64,000 bases of DNA from Parerythrobacter_A sp963838735 (GTDB lineage Bacteria > Pseudomonadota > Alphaproteobacteria > Sphingomonadales > Sphingomonadaceae): assembly GCA_963838735.1 (NCBI GenBank), contig CAWISG010000002.1:124001-188000 (forward strand), read 5' to 3'. Made by a program: the position numbers and the translations under genes. The notes under the pieces were generated by a model, which had not been told where the DNA came from, did not search any database, and worked only from the letters and a program-made list of their open reading frames with translations. Below are positions 56,401 through 64,000 of the stretch, piece after piece; position 1 is the first letter of the stretch; each line of letters begins with the position of its first letter.

Positions 56401-56958
56401 GTCCGCGCCAACCACCTGATCGAACGTAGCAGCCTGTTCATCGACGATCAGGGCAACGATCTGTTCGACGATGATGCCGGTGAATTCGGCTTGGCCAAAT
56501 GGACCGGAACGGCAACGTTCACAGCCGATATCGACGATTTCCGCTTTACTGTTCAGGGACGCTATGTCGGTCCCGTCGAGCAGGACGAAGACGGTATCGA
56601 TCCGTTCTCCGATGCCTTCGGCAACGGCCCCGATGGATTGCCTGCGTTCAATGATGCTGGTGCCGGACCTTTCTTCAGCGACACATGCACGGGCGGTGGT
56701 TCGGCCGATGGCGTGGTTCCGGGCGATGGTGTCTTCTGCCGCGACATCGGCTTTGCCGACAGTTACGTGGAAGTCGCCACCTCGATCCGGTATCGCAACG
56801 ATGGGCTGACATTGCTCGCAGGTGTTTCGAACATCTTCGATGAAACGCCGCCTCTTGTGGATAGCGCGCAGGTGCTGGCCATCTCGAACGTCGCCATCGG
56901 TAACGGCTATAACTACAACGGCCGGGAATTCTTCTTCCAGGTGCGCAAGGAATTTTAA
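53494..56958 (+). CDS. TonB-dependent receptor with Asp-rich loop motifs
   Basis: A 1154-residue outer-membrane importer that uses energy from TonB-ExbB-ExbD. The signal peptide ends near SAFAQD. An acidic linker is followed by GAIVVTGSRIKRDTYNSISP at the start of the plug (about 65-190), with VNLRGLGADRTLLLINGRRL and GASSVYGSDAIAGVINVVLR, typical plug motifs. The barrel ends FFFQVRKEF (terminal Phe). Two segments resemble calcium-binding Asp repeats: DRNGDGIRDVD (about 349) and DNDGDGIADDYDNN (about 554), likely in outer loops. The ligand is unknown; the S9 peptidase downstream suggests peptide uptake, which is inference. Confidence 0.93.
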   Translation: MKTFTAKTAIRGLACSASALALVLSGSAFAQDAEEPDGIDLQDAPETEEEVILDENADGTPTENAGAIVVTGSRIKRDTYNSISPLQVLTTERANAAGLFDPSQILQRSESAAGQQIDATFQGFVLDNGPGSQQVNLRGLGADRTLLLINGRRLAPAGVEGAPTTPSINLLPAILTERNDILLDGASSVYGSDAIAGVINVVLRKDFDGLELEASGDINPEGGGDDYRIGAAYGFNTDRAFIGIGAEYDYTDYIRLNDRDFFSGCDTNREIDQDGNILTVGLRDNALVQRDSGGTISISESECKVAGISGRIFNPFTRLGSIYFQPGAGNIPNLPDFAENTDAFGDPVDRNGDGIRDVDFQNVNTNGADLTQVFQSQQERYNVFAYGEYVLPGAGNLTPYFEASYSRADVVSDNSGAGQVFPSVPDLNAFNPCNFVSNPNGVDCRDADNQFQGFVPGSPFAGFALSTGFPTPVTPITSIQGDRDNFDTTLEQYRGVIGLKGDLAFIGPNWTFDTYFSYSRADGSSTRRGIREDKLALSLGLDPTAEYGDDGIVDNDGDGIADDYDNNVDVFGFFGDPQFIGECNGAGLANPDLAAPDLLAGCVPVNLFAPSVLGQPIGSFATQAEADYLFGVRDFDTRYEQLVFNAFATGDLFELQGGSAAAVVGVEVREDKIDSQPNFVASNGLLFGFFVDRGAVGSKLIKEAFAEVDLPLVAGKPFVEELTVNLSGRVTDEEFYGTNFTYSAKGGWRPIESLLLKLSYGTSFRAPNLRENFLLGQSGFQTLFDPCAVPDVAFVAATGTFDPTLDDRGANIIANCIREGRDPTEVGIAQNRLSTDQFSSTQVFRQGSLDIDPETSRSITAGFAFEETFGDGYDVSIGANYFDIKVKDAVVELSSQFALFDCFTREDGTRSPFCDLLEFGTAPSTAGLITNANPIFLNQDQESVRGIDINTTFGKEVIAFGTTVDLGLNVRANHLIERSSLFIDDQGNDLFDDDAGEFGLAKWTGTATFTADIDDFRFTVQGRYVGPVEQDEDGIDPFSDAFGNGPDGLPAFNDAGAGPFFSDTCTGGGSADGVVPGDGVFCRDIGFADSYVEVATSIRYRNDGLTLLAGVSNIFDETPPLVDSAQVLAISNVAIGNGYNYNGREFFFQVRKEF

Positions 56959-57002
56959 GCCTTGCCTTCAGCCGAAATTATCCGGCGAGCGTGACGAGAA
57001 TG

Positions 57003-57037
57003 CGGCCCCGCACCAGATCTGGTGACGGGGCCGTTTT
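57003..57037 (+). terminator. Rho-independent terminator after the first TonB receptor
   Basis: CGGCCCCG (57003-57010) pairs with CGGGGCCG (57026-57033), enclosing the palindrome CACCAGATCTGGTG, followed by TTTT. It lies 44 bases after the receptor stop, so the S9 peptidase is probably transcribed mainly from its own promoter. Confidence 0.85.
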
Positions 57038-57081
57038 CGTGTTACAGCCTTGTTCATCCGCATTTTTATAGGGTCCGTATC

Positions 57082-59103
57082 ATGCAAATATTCAAAACAA
57101 CCCTCCTCGCCGCCACGGCCGCAGCGCTCACGCTGGGTATGGCTTCTTCCGCAACGCAACCCGCAATGGCGCAGGCCGCACAAACCAAGGGCGCGACGAT
57201 CCCGGTGGAAGCGTGGGCACTCCGCGATGTCATGCCGACAGTTCAGGTGTCGCCTAGTGGCAAGTACCTCCTGCTTATGAAGCTGGAGAGCAAGGAGGGT
57301 GAGTATGTCATGGAGATTTACGAGACGGAAAATCTCCAGAAAAAGCCAATCCGGACAAATGCCGATCCGATGGAACTGCTCAGCGCACGTTGGGTGAGCG
57401 ACGATACGATATTCGGTACCGCGTGGCAGGTTAACCGCAAGACGGTGAAGCGTCCGGAAGAGGATGTGCGTGATTACAAGGCGTTTTCGTTCAACGTCGA
57501 AACCAAGAAATTCACGGAGGCACCTGGGGAGTTCAATATCGTCAACGTGCTTCCGAACGATCCCGATAACGTCCTTGTCGAGAGTGTTCTCGAAAATCCG
57601 GGTGGTGCCGGCATCGATCCTCTTGCAGCGTTCCGCCCGCGGTCTTATTTCAAATACAATCTGAAGACCGGGCGAAATTCGTTGGTTCTAAAGGGTAACG
57701 ACCAGTATCCGCAGGCCAGTTTCGACGACGATGGAAATCCACGCTTCACGAGCTCGTTCGACGATGGCACGAATGAGCAGCGGTTCTACTTCCGGCGTCC
57801 CGGCGACAGCTCATGGACCCGGGCCGACGGCCTGACATACGACTTGGACGAGAAGGCGAACCTGTATCGTGTTCTCGGCGGTATTCACGGCTTCCAGGGG
57901 TTCAAGCAAGGCGATCCCAACACCGGCTACATCATCGACAACCCCGATGGCGACAAGGCTGGCCTGTACGAGTTCGACTTCAACACGGGCAAGCTTGGCC
58001 GTAAACTGTACGAGAACGAGAACGCCGATATTCTCGGAATTCAGCAAAGTTCGATGGCATGGGCAGGTGACAACTCTTTGGTCGCCGCGATTTATTCGGG
58101 CGAGAAGTACGAGCGCGAATGGTTCGATGAAACCGAAAAAGCGCTTTACAAGAATCTGGAAGCCGAGATCCCGAACGCACATCAGATCAGCATCAGCAGC
58201 AGGTCGCGTGATGGCGGCACGATGGTCGTCAGCAACCAGGGGCCACGCGATCCCGGTTCATGGTGGCTTGTGAAGGGCGACTCGATGGTCAAGATCGGCA
58301 GTCGCAATCCATTGCTCGCGCCGGATCAGTTGTCCGATGTCAAATTCATCAAGTATCCCGCACGCGACGGTCGCATGATCCCGGGTTATGTGACGATGCC
58401 CAAGGGCGAAGGGCCGTTCCCCCTCGTTGTGCTGCCGCATGGTGGCCCGCATGTGAACGAAGTGATCGGTTTCGATGAATGGGGCCAGTTGCTCGCCAAT
58501 GCCGGATATATGGTGCTGCAGCCGCAATACCGGATGTCTGTTGGCTGGGGTCAGGACCACTTCGATAGCGCTAACGGCCAGCACGGCCTGGCCATGCAGG
58601 ACGACAAGGATGATGGTGCGCTGTACCTCGTCAAGGAAGGGCTTGCCGATCCGGACCGGATGGCGATGTTCGGCTGGTCCTATGGTGGCTATGCCGCCCT
58701 TGTCGCGACCAGCCGCGAGAACAATATCTACCAGTGCGCCATCGCCGGTGCCGCTGTTGCCGATCCGGAAAAAGTCTATTTCAAGCGCAAGGGCACCGGT
58801 ACGCCGAAGCCACTTGAAGAGTGGAGCCGAAATCGCGGCATGACCACGATTAACCCGATCAAGGAAGTCGCCAAGGCAAATATTCCGCTGCTGATGGTAC
58901 ACGGCGATGTCGATGCGCGCGTCATGCGATTCAACTATGATGACTACAAGAAGGAAATGGATCGTCAGGGGAAGCCGGCACAATATCTCTTGCTGGAAGG
59001 CGCGGACCACTTCTCGCGCACGCTGATGTATAACCATCAGGAGCAGTTCTATACGAAGATGCTCGATTACCTTAAGAACGATTGTGGCCCCGGCGGGCTG
59101 TAA
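57082..59103 (+). CDS. Prolyl oligopeptidase-family (S9) peptidase, secreted
   Basis: A 673-residue serine peptidase. A signal peptide ends near MAQA. The N-terminal half is probably a beta propeller. The C-terminal alpha/beta-hydrolase domain holds the triad: Ser533 in FGWSYGGYAA, Asp611 in VHGDVDARV and His643 in LEGADHFSR. It most resembles the acylaminoacyl- or dipeptidyl-peptidase branch of S9. I chose the ATG at 57082, since the frame before it covers the terminator. It lies between two TonB receptors on the same strand and could break down peptides that these receptors import. Confidence 0.93.
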   Translation: MQIFKTTLLAATAAALTLGMASSATQPAMAQAAQTKGATIPVEAWALRDVMPTVQVSPSGKYLLLMKLESKEGEYVMEIYETENLQKKPIRTNADPMELLSARWVSDDTIFGTAWQVNRKTVKRPEEDVRDYKAFSFNVETKKFTEAPGEFNIVNVLPNDPDNVLVESVLENPGGAGIDPLAAFRPRSYFKYNLKTGRNSLVLKGNDQYPQASFDDDGNPRFTSSFDDGTNEQRFYFRRPGDSSWTRADGLTYDLDEKANLYRVLGGIHGFQGFKQGDPNTGYIIDNPDGDKAGLYEFDFNTGKLGRKLYENENADILGIQQSSMAWAGDNSLVAAIYSGEKYEREWFDETEKALYKNLEAEIPNAHQISISSRSRDGGTMVVSNQGPRDPGSWWLVKGDSMVKIGSRNPLLAPDQLSDVKFIKYPARDGRMIPGYVTMPKGEGPFPLVVLPHGGPHVNEVIGFDEWGQLLANAGYMVLQPQYRMSVGWGQDHFDSANGQHGLAMQDDKDDGALYLVKEGLADPDRMAMFGWSYGGYAALVATSRENNIYQCAIAGAAVADPEKVYFKRKGTGTPKPLEEWSRNRGMTTINPIKEVAKANIPLLMVHGDVDARVMRFNYDDYKKEMDRQGKPAQYLLLEGADHFSRTLMYNHQEQFYTKMLDYLKNDCGPGGL

Positions 59104-59121
59104 GACATACGCCGACCGAAG

Positions 59122-59160
59122 AAAAAGACCCGTCTGTCATGCGACAGGCGGGTCTTTTTT
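59122..59160. terminator. Bidirectional rho-independent terminator
   Basis: AAAAAGACCCGTCTGTC (59122-59138) pairs with GACAGGCGGGTCTTTTT (one G-U pair) around an ATGC loop, with T-runs on both strands. It separates the S9 peptidase from the convergent periplasmic protein gene. Confidence 0.9.
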
Positions 59161-59207
59161 CGTATTGTGTTTCAAATGCGTGTTGGAGCGTGGGCCGGAC
59201 GCGGCAT

Positions 59208-59771
59208 CTATTCCACACGACGCCCTTTCACGCCCATCCGCCCGTTGACACGGATGAAATAGCTGCCGAGCGAGGCGCGCTTGAATTCCACACTGTCGCC
59301 CACCTTGATGCGGCCCAGCCGTGGTGGCGCGCTGGCGATGCGCCACACCGCGTTGCCTTCCGCAATGCTGAACACCACTTCGCGCCGGTTGTACCGCACG
59401 CTGGTTACCGTCGACTGCAACAGCTCGAGCGGTTTGTCGTCTTCGTCCTCGTCGTTTCCGAACAATCCGATATCCGGCATCGAAAATCCGAACAGCCGCC
59501 GCCGTGTCTTGCGCACGTCCTCGCTGTCCACCAGCCGGACTTCGCCTTCTTCAGTAGCGCTGACCACCCGGCCGACGGAGCGGTCGTAACAGGCCAGCCG
59601 CTCGGTATCGTCGGCAATCGCCTGGCATGATTTCAGCCCCTCGAGATAATTTCCCTGCGCCTCTGGCGCGGGTGCGGCAGGTGCGGCGGACTGCGCGACT
59701 GCTGGTGTGACGGCAGTCAACAGGGCGGCACTCAATACAGGCAAGGCGATGCGCAGAGGGCGGTAAGGCAA
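59208..59771 (-). CDS. Exported protein of unknown function, TTG start
   Basis: A 187-residue protein. No ATG lies near the natural start; a TTG at 59771 has GGAG seven bases upstream and yields a good signal peptide (LPYRPLRIALPVLSAALLTA, cleaved at AVAQ-S). A conserved-looking segment LKSCQAIADDTERLACYDRS follows; its two cysteines may form a disulfide. Then comes a highly charged stretch (FGNDEDEDDKPLE) and a C-terminal beta-rich half (VVFSIAEGNAVWRIAS, VGDSVEFKRASLGSYFIRVN). The C-x-x-I-D-D pattern occurs in many sphingomonad periplasmic proteins, but I cannot name the function. It is divergent from the second TonB receptor. Confidence 0.72.
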   Translation of the reverse strand: MPYRPLRIALPVLSAALLTAVTPAVAQSAAPAAPAPEAQGNYLEGLKSCQAIADDTERLACYDRSVGRVVSATEEGEVRLVDSEDVRKTRRRLFGFSMPDIGLFGNDEDEDDKPLELLQSTVTSVRYNRREVVFSIAEGNAVWRIASAPPRLGRIKVGDSVEFKRASLGSYFIRVNGRMGVKGRRVE

Positions 59772-60086
59772 GGCAGTTCTCCGGTCTTGACCTGCCGAAT
59801 GCAGGCCTGATGCGACCCGCGAAAGGCCGACTGTGTCGAAACGATTGCCGCGTGAATGCCACAGGAGGCGCGACGGGCCAAGGAGCATGCGGCAGGCAGT
59901 CACGCGTGCGGGAAGGCCACTGTAACCTGTATGCCACAGTTTAGACTTTCCCTCGCCACATACCGATTGCGAGATTGCGAAACGCCCGCCGCTTCCGATA
60001 GACGCAGCCAATCCGGGCAATGCGCCCGTGCTATTTCAACAGATCGGGGTGCGCCAATGTCGGCGGCCCTCCTCAAGGGGATCGAA

Positions 60087-63023
60087 ATGTCCAACCGTTT
60101 CAACAAGTCGGCGCTTCTTGCCGGTACCGTGATGGCCGGTATTGCCTTCGCTGCGCCCGCACATGCGCAAAGCCAGCCGCAGCCCGACCAGCCGAACGAG
60201 CCCGGCACGCAGGCGTTGCCTGACAACGACACCGGCGAATTCATCGTCATTACCGGTTCGCGCATCCAGCGTCGCAACGTTGAAACGGCTGCGCCGGTCG
60301 CCGTGGTCAATTCCGAAGAGTTCCAGCTGTCGGGTGCGGTCAACGTCGAGAACGTGATCAACACGCTGCCGCAGGTCGTTCCAGGCACCACGTCCTTCTC
60401 CAACAACCCCGGCAACGGCACCGCTTCGCTGAACCTTCGCGGTCTCGGCGCGACGCGCAACCTGCTGCTGGTCAACGGTCGCCGCTGGATGTCTTATGAC
60501 ACCAACCAGATTACCGACCTCAACACCATTCCACAGTTCATGCTGGAGTCGGTTAACGTTGTGACCGGTGGTGCTTCGGCCGTGTACGGTTCGGACGCGC
60601 TTGCTGGTGTCGTCGATTTCCGCCTTCGCGAAGTCGAAGGCGTCGAGCTTGGCGGCCAGTATTCGCTGACCCAGGATGGCGACGGCGCGCGGTATCAGGT
60701 GAACGGTGCCATCGGCACCTCCTTCGCCGACACGCGCGGTAACGTCACGGTCTATGGTGAGTACTACAACCGCGAAGACATCTTCCAGGGCGATCGCACG
60801 TTCTCGAACTTCGCGCTTGGTGGCAACCCGCTGCAGCAGCTGGGTTCCTCGCTTCCGCCGGAAACGCGCCTTACCTATCAGGGCAACGGCGACACCACCG
60901 GAACGTCGTTCGGGATTAGCAACAATCTCGCAATCTTCGGCAATCCCGGTGATCTGCGCGATTTCCGGACGCCGGGCGATTTCTACAACTACGCGCCGGT
61001 CAACTATCTGCAGCTGCCGCAGGAACGTTACCTATTTGGCGGTAACGCCAGCTATGAAGTTGCTCCTGCACTGGAGCTGTACACCGAGGTTGCATACTCG
61101 AATAACCGGGTCGACTCCGAGCTGGCGCCAACGCCGATCCTCGTGAACACCTTCCTGGACATCGATTCGCTGGTCGCAAACGGCTTCATCAATGCCCAGA
61201 CCGAAGCGCAGTTCCGTCAGCTGGACACGACCGAAACGGGCGCGCAGGCTAATGATGGCCTCGTGAACGTGCAGGTCCGCCGTCGTCTGGAAGAAGCCGG
61301 TGGCCGTCGCAACCTCGACGAGCGCAACGCATTCCGCGTCCTCGCCGGTGCACGCGGCGACATCAACGAGTACCTGCAATACGATGCGTATTACATGTTC
61401 TCGCGCACCCGGAACGCCAATATCCAGCAGGGTAACGCATCCGTTTCGCGCTTCACCGCCGCGATCAACGGTACGGGTCCGAACCAGATCAACATCTTCG
61501 GTGCCGGTACTCTGACGCCGGACGATGTCGACGTGTTCCGCATTCAGGCGCAGAACGGCGATATCTCCACGATCGAAGTCGTGTCGGGTGCCATTTCTGG
61601 CTCCTTCGGCGATTTCGCTCTGGGTTCCGCAGAGCCGGTCGGTTTCGCCATCGGTGCGGAACGTCGCGGTGTGTCCTCGCGCTTCATCCCGGACGAATTC
61701 CTGGCATCGGGCGACGTCGCCGGTTTCAACGCCGGTAACCCGACCGAAGGCGGTTACAACGTCAAGGAAGTGTTCGGCGAGTTGAACGTCCCGTTTGAAA
61801 CCGAAAGCGGTTTCCGCGTCGAACTGAACGGCGCCGTGCGCTATTCGGATTACTCGCTCGATAACGTGGGTGGCGTGTTCACCTATGCCGGCGGTGTTCA
61901 GGTTCAGCCGATCGAGGACATCACGTTCCGCGGTCAGTATCAGCGCGCCGTTCGTGCGCCGAACGTGAACGAGCTGTTCCAGGGAACGGCCATCGGTTTC
62001 CCCGGTGCGAACGATCCTTGTGCCGGTGACGGTGCTGGTGGTGGCCCGGTTCCGACCGGCGCGCTTCTGGCTCTGTGTCTTGCAAACGGCGTTCCTGCGG
62101 GGAATATCGGGAACAACACCGTTCTCCAGCCCGACGGGCAGATCGCTGCGTTGTTCGGCGGCAACCCGAACCTCGGCGAAGAGACGGCGGACAGCTACAC
62201 CTTCGGTGTAATTCTGCAGCCGTCTTTCTTCCCTGGGTTCACGCTGACGGCCGATTACTTCGACATCACGATCGAAGACGCGATCACCACGATCTCGTTG
62301 CAGCAGGCATTGGACCTTTGCTTCAACGTGGCGCAGGATCTTGCTTCACCGCAGTGTGCCGGTTTCCGAGGTACTCGTGACCAGCAGGGTGCATTCGGTC
62401 GGGCTAACCCGCCGACGCTGGGTAGCGCGAACATCGCCGAATTCGCCGTTTCGGGTATCGATCTCGAGGCGAGCTATTCGCTGACTGTTCCGTTCTCCCT
62501 CCTGACCGACACGGGCGAGCAGCAACTGAACCTGTCGTTCCTGGGTACGTGGACTGAAACGTCCGACACGCGTCCAGATCAGCTCAATCCCGACGAGATC
62601 GTGACGTGTGCCGGCGAGTTCGGCCTGACTTGCGGCGAGCCGACACCGTCGTTCAAGTGGACATCGCGTGCATCGTTCCGCGACGGTCCACTGACCACGT
62701 CGATCCGCTGGCGGCACCTGTCGGGTGTCGAGGACGATGACGAGGCAGTCGATTACATCGTGGAGCGTATCAGCGCCTACGACCTTATCGACCTCACCTT
62801 CTCGTTCGCCGCATCGGAGCGTCTGACGTTCGCGGTTGGCGTCAACAACCTGTTCGATACGTTGCCTTCCACGCCGGAATTCAACGCAGCCGGCCAGGTT
62901 ATCAACGACACCAACTCGTTGCTGCTGGGCGATTTCAACAACGCCGAGCAGTCCAACACCTACCCCAGCACCTACGACGTCCTGGGTCGCGACTTCTTCG
63001 CATCGGTGAACCTCTCGTTCTAA
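60087..63023 (+). CDS. TonB-dependent receptor
   Basis: A 978-residue outer-membrane receptor. The ATG at 60087 follows AAGGGG by 6 bases; the upstream in-frame ATG at 60057 is less likely. The signal peptide ends PAHAQS. The plug starts at GEFIVITGSRIQRRNVETAA and includes ASLNLRGLGATRNLLLVNGR and GASAVYGSDALAGVVDFRLR. The barrel ends FFASVNLSF. Late motifs such as NPNLGEETADSYTFGVILQP are common in receptors of this order. It differs substantially from the first receptor (53494-56958), so it is a relative, not a recent copy. The ligand is unknown. Confidence 0.94.
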   Translation: MSNRFNKSALLAGTVMAGIAFAAPAHAQSQPQPDQPNEPGTQALPDNDTGEFIVITGSRIQRRNVETAAPVAVVNSEEFQLSGAVNVENVINTLPQVVPGTTSFSNNPGNGTASLNLRGLGATRNLLLVNGRRWMSYDTNQITDLNTIPQFMLESVNVVTGGASAVYGSDALAGVVDFRLREVEGVELGGQYSLTQDGDGARYQVNGAIGTSFADTRGNVTVYGEYYNREDIFQGDRTFSNFALGGNPLQQLGSSLPPETRLTYQGNGDTTGTSFGISNNLAIFGNPGDLRDFRTPGDFYNYAPVNYLQLPQERYLFGGNASYEVAPALELYTEVAYSNNRVDSELAPTPILVNTFLDIDSLVANGFINAQTEAQFRQLDTTETGAQANDGLVNVQVRRRLEEAGGRRNLDERNAFRVLAGARGDINEYLQYDAYYMFSRTRNANIQQGNASVSRFTAAINGTGPNQINIFGAGTLTPDDVDVFRIQAQNGDISTIEVVSGAISGSFGDFALGSAEPVGFAIGAERRGVSSRFIPDEFLASGDVAGFNAGNPTEGGYNVKEVFGELNVPFETESGFRVELNGAVRYSDYSLDNVGGVFTYAGGVQVQPIEDITFRGQYQRAVRAPNVNELFQGTAIGFPGANDPCAGDGAGGGPVPTGALLALCLANGVPAGNIGNNTVLQPDGQIAALFGGNPNLGEETADSYTFGVILQPSFFPGFTLTADYFDITIEDAITTISLQQALDLCFNVAQDLASPQCAGFRGTRDQQGAFGRANPPTLGSANIAEFAVSGIDLEASYSLTVPFSLLTDTGEQQLNLSFLGTWTETSDTRPDQLNPDEIVTCAGEFGLTCGEPTPSFKWTSRASFRDGPLTTSIRWRHLSGVEDDDEAVDYIVERISAYDLIDLTFSFAASERLTFAVGVNNLFDTLPSTPEFNAAGQVINDTNSLLLGDFNNAEQSNTYPSTYDVLGRDFFASVNLSF

Positions 63024-63044
63024 GACCGACGGCGCAGTATGCGT

Positions 63045-63085
63045 AAGAAAGGCGGCGAACCTGAAAAGGTTCGCCGCCTTTTCTT
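63045..63085 (+). terminator. Rho-independent terminator after the second TonB receptor
   Basis: AAAGGCGGCGAACCT pairs with AGGTTCGCCGCCTTT around a GAAA loop, followed by TCTT. It is a long, nearly perfect stem 25 bases after the stop codon. Confidence 0.88.
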
Positions 63086-63119
63086 CGTCTGCAGTTCAGC
63101 CATGTAGCGGCTATTTAAC

Positions 63120-63140
63120 GCCGATACGTAGTGTATCGGC
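63120..63140. other. Short hairpin between the TonB receptor and the methyltransferase
   Basis: GCCGATAC and GTATCGGC pair around a GTAGT loop. There is no U-tract, so it may be an operator or a weak structure. A third partial copy of the motif, CTATCGGCGT, follows at 63140-63149. Confidence 0.35.
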
Positions 63141-63267
63141 TATCGGCGTCCGCGAATTCACAAAAACGGTAATAGAAACACCGAGATTGCTTGGGTGAAA
63201 ACCGGCGCAGCGTCCCAATTTTTTGCGCTGAGGTGAGGGATCTTGCCCGGCACGACCAAGCGAACAA

Positions 63268-64000
63268 TCAGTCCGCGTGTTGCAGATATCGCAGATCGGC
63301 AAAGGGAGTGGTGTCGGTCCCGGACATCAGCGATGTACGCTCCGTCTCGACCAGTCCGCCCGCCGAAACCGCAGCGTCGAAAGCGGTGGCATCCTGCGTT
63401 CTGCGGCATGCCGCCTCGAGCGACGCGATCCGACCAAGCTCATTCGCTGCCTTCGCCGCGATCATGTCGAGCATGGCAGCGAGGTTGGCGGCAGTGTCGC
63501 GCGCGCCCAGTACCAGCGTCTGACGCACGGCCTCCGATATTTCCCACGCAGCCGATTGTGGCCCGAATTGCTGCACGCCATCGCGGACTGCCTGGACAAT
63601 CGCGTCGGGTACGCTGGCGATGCCGGCCTGTTTCAGCACCAGGCTTTTCTTCGCAAGCCTCACGACGCCGCGCTCTTCCAGCGCCCATTGCAGCTGCGCC
63701 CGCCGCGCAAGGTTGTGTGCAAGGATAGGTCCGTCGGCGCGATGGGTGATGAGCGCGACACGACCACCCGGTTTTAGGACCCGCGCTACTTCGGCCGCCA
63801 CTTGCTGCGTATCGCCATATTCAAAGCCGAACTGGCTGATAACCGCGTCGAAGGCGTCGGGGTGGTAGGGCAAGTCTTCCATCGCAACCCCGGCGCGGAC
63901 CTTGGTGCCGCGTGGCGGTTCGGGCAGGGTGGGGGCCAGGTCGCATCCGGTCAGCCTGGCTTTTGGGCGCGCGCGCAGCATCCAGCCCATCACACGGCCA
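63268..64000 (-). CDS. SAM-dependent methyltransferase, 5' end outside the window
   Basis: The class I methyltransferase fold is partly visible: ARLTGCDLAP (the strand-2 acidic residue binding SAM), AGVAMEDLPYHPDAFDAVIS (motif II region) and VARVLKPGGRVALITH (post-motif strand 5). The glycine-rich motif I must lie beyond position 64000, so the gene is incomplete here. The pattern resembles UbiE/Methyltransferase-11 proteins. The C-terminal half is mostly helical with no clear partner domain. The substrate cannot be told. A GTG and an ATG at 63994-63996 and 63991-63993 are in frame but are probably internal. Confidence 0.8.
   Translation of the reverse strand, partial: GRVMGWMLRARPKARLTGCDLAPTLPEPPRGTKVRAGVAMEDLPYHPDAFDAVISQFGFEYGDTQQVAAEVARVLKPGGRVALITHRADGPILAHNLARRAQLQWALEERGVVRLAKKSLVLKQAGIASVPDAIVQAVRDGVQQFGPQSAAWEISEAVRQTLVLGARDTAANLAAMLDMIAAKAANELGRIASLEAACRRTQDATAFDAAVSAGGLVETERTSLMSGTDTTPFADLRYLQHAD

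Overview
The window looks like chromosomal DNA from an alphaproteobacterium of the order Sphingomonadales, most likely close to the Erythrobacter group. This is inferred from gene content, not from a search. Supporting signs are high GC, two large TonB-dependent receptors with a secreted S9 peptidase between them, the phosphotransferase ChpT, an ATP12-type F1-ATPase chaperone, a TorF-type porin, CIO-type cytochrome bd genes, and a dispersed palindromic repeat whose core encodes peptides such as FALSLSKG and FDKLRANG. I saw no phage, plasmid, insertion sequence, CRISPR array or tRNA gene.

Layout. 1-6.2 kb: 5' part of a cation/proton antiporter, a membrane acyltransferase, clpP-clpX, a fasciclin lipoprotein, mtgA and rpoH. 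6.3-10 kb: a GIY-YIG/RluD-type fusion reading frame, a JAMM peptidase, chpT, a cell-wall amidase and the RNase P RNA gene. 10-16.5 kb: an MFS exporter, UDP-glucose dehydrogenase and a metallophosphatase in one overlapping set, then a TorF-like porin, a glyoxalase and nhaA. 16.6-20.9 kb: an NfrB-like glycosyltransferase coupled to a beta-rich exported protein, then a TauE/SafE permease coupled to a TIGR02186-type protein. 20.9-25.4 kb: cioA-cioB with a 43-residue DUF2474-like gene, then a HerA-type ATPase. 25.3-29.7 kb: an SGNH hydrolase, queE and valS. 29.8-33.4 kb: a four-gene Mla-type lipid transport operon. 33.5-37.2 kb: a chain of six overlapping reverse-strand genes (crcB, rluC-like, paiB-like, HAD phosphatase, small membrane protein, ATP12). 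37.4-41.7 kb: rpsU, an FKBP isomerase and gatCAB. 41.7-43.1 kb: non-coding DNA with an inverted-repeat element and strong hairpins, plus a broken secreted protein. 43.1-50.4 kb: a small acidic protein, an M16 protease, a frameshifted penicillin acylase and a porin. 50.5-63 kb: clpB, TonB receptor, S9 peptidase, a periplasmic protein and a second TonB receptor. The end holds part of a methyltransferase.

How the genes work together. Protein quality control is well represented (clpP, clpX, clpB and their likely regulator rpoH). The cell envelope is a second theme: mtgA, amidase, Mla operon, porins, TonB receptors, ugd and the glycosyltransferase pair. Translation is a third: valS, gatCAB, rpsU, rluC/rluD and rnpB.

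The least ordinary observations are a short palindromic repeat that lies in frame inside valS and also joins a GIY-YIG gene to an RluD-type gene, and three genes that each appear to carry one extra base. Those three could be real pseudogenes or assembly errors; raw reads are needed to decide.
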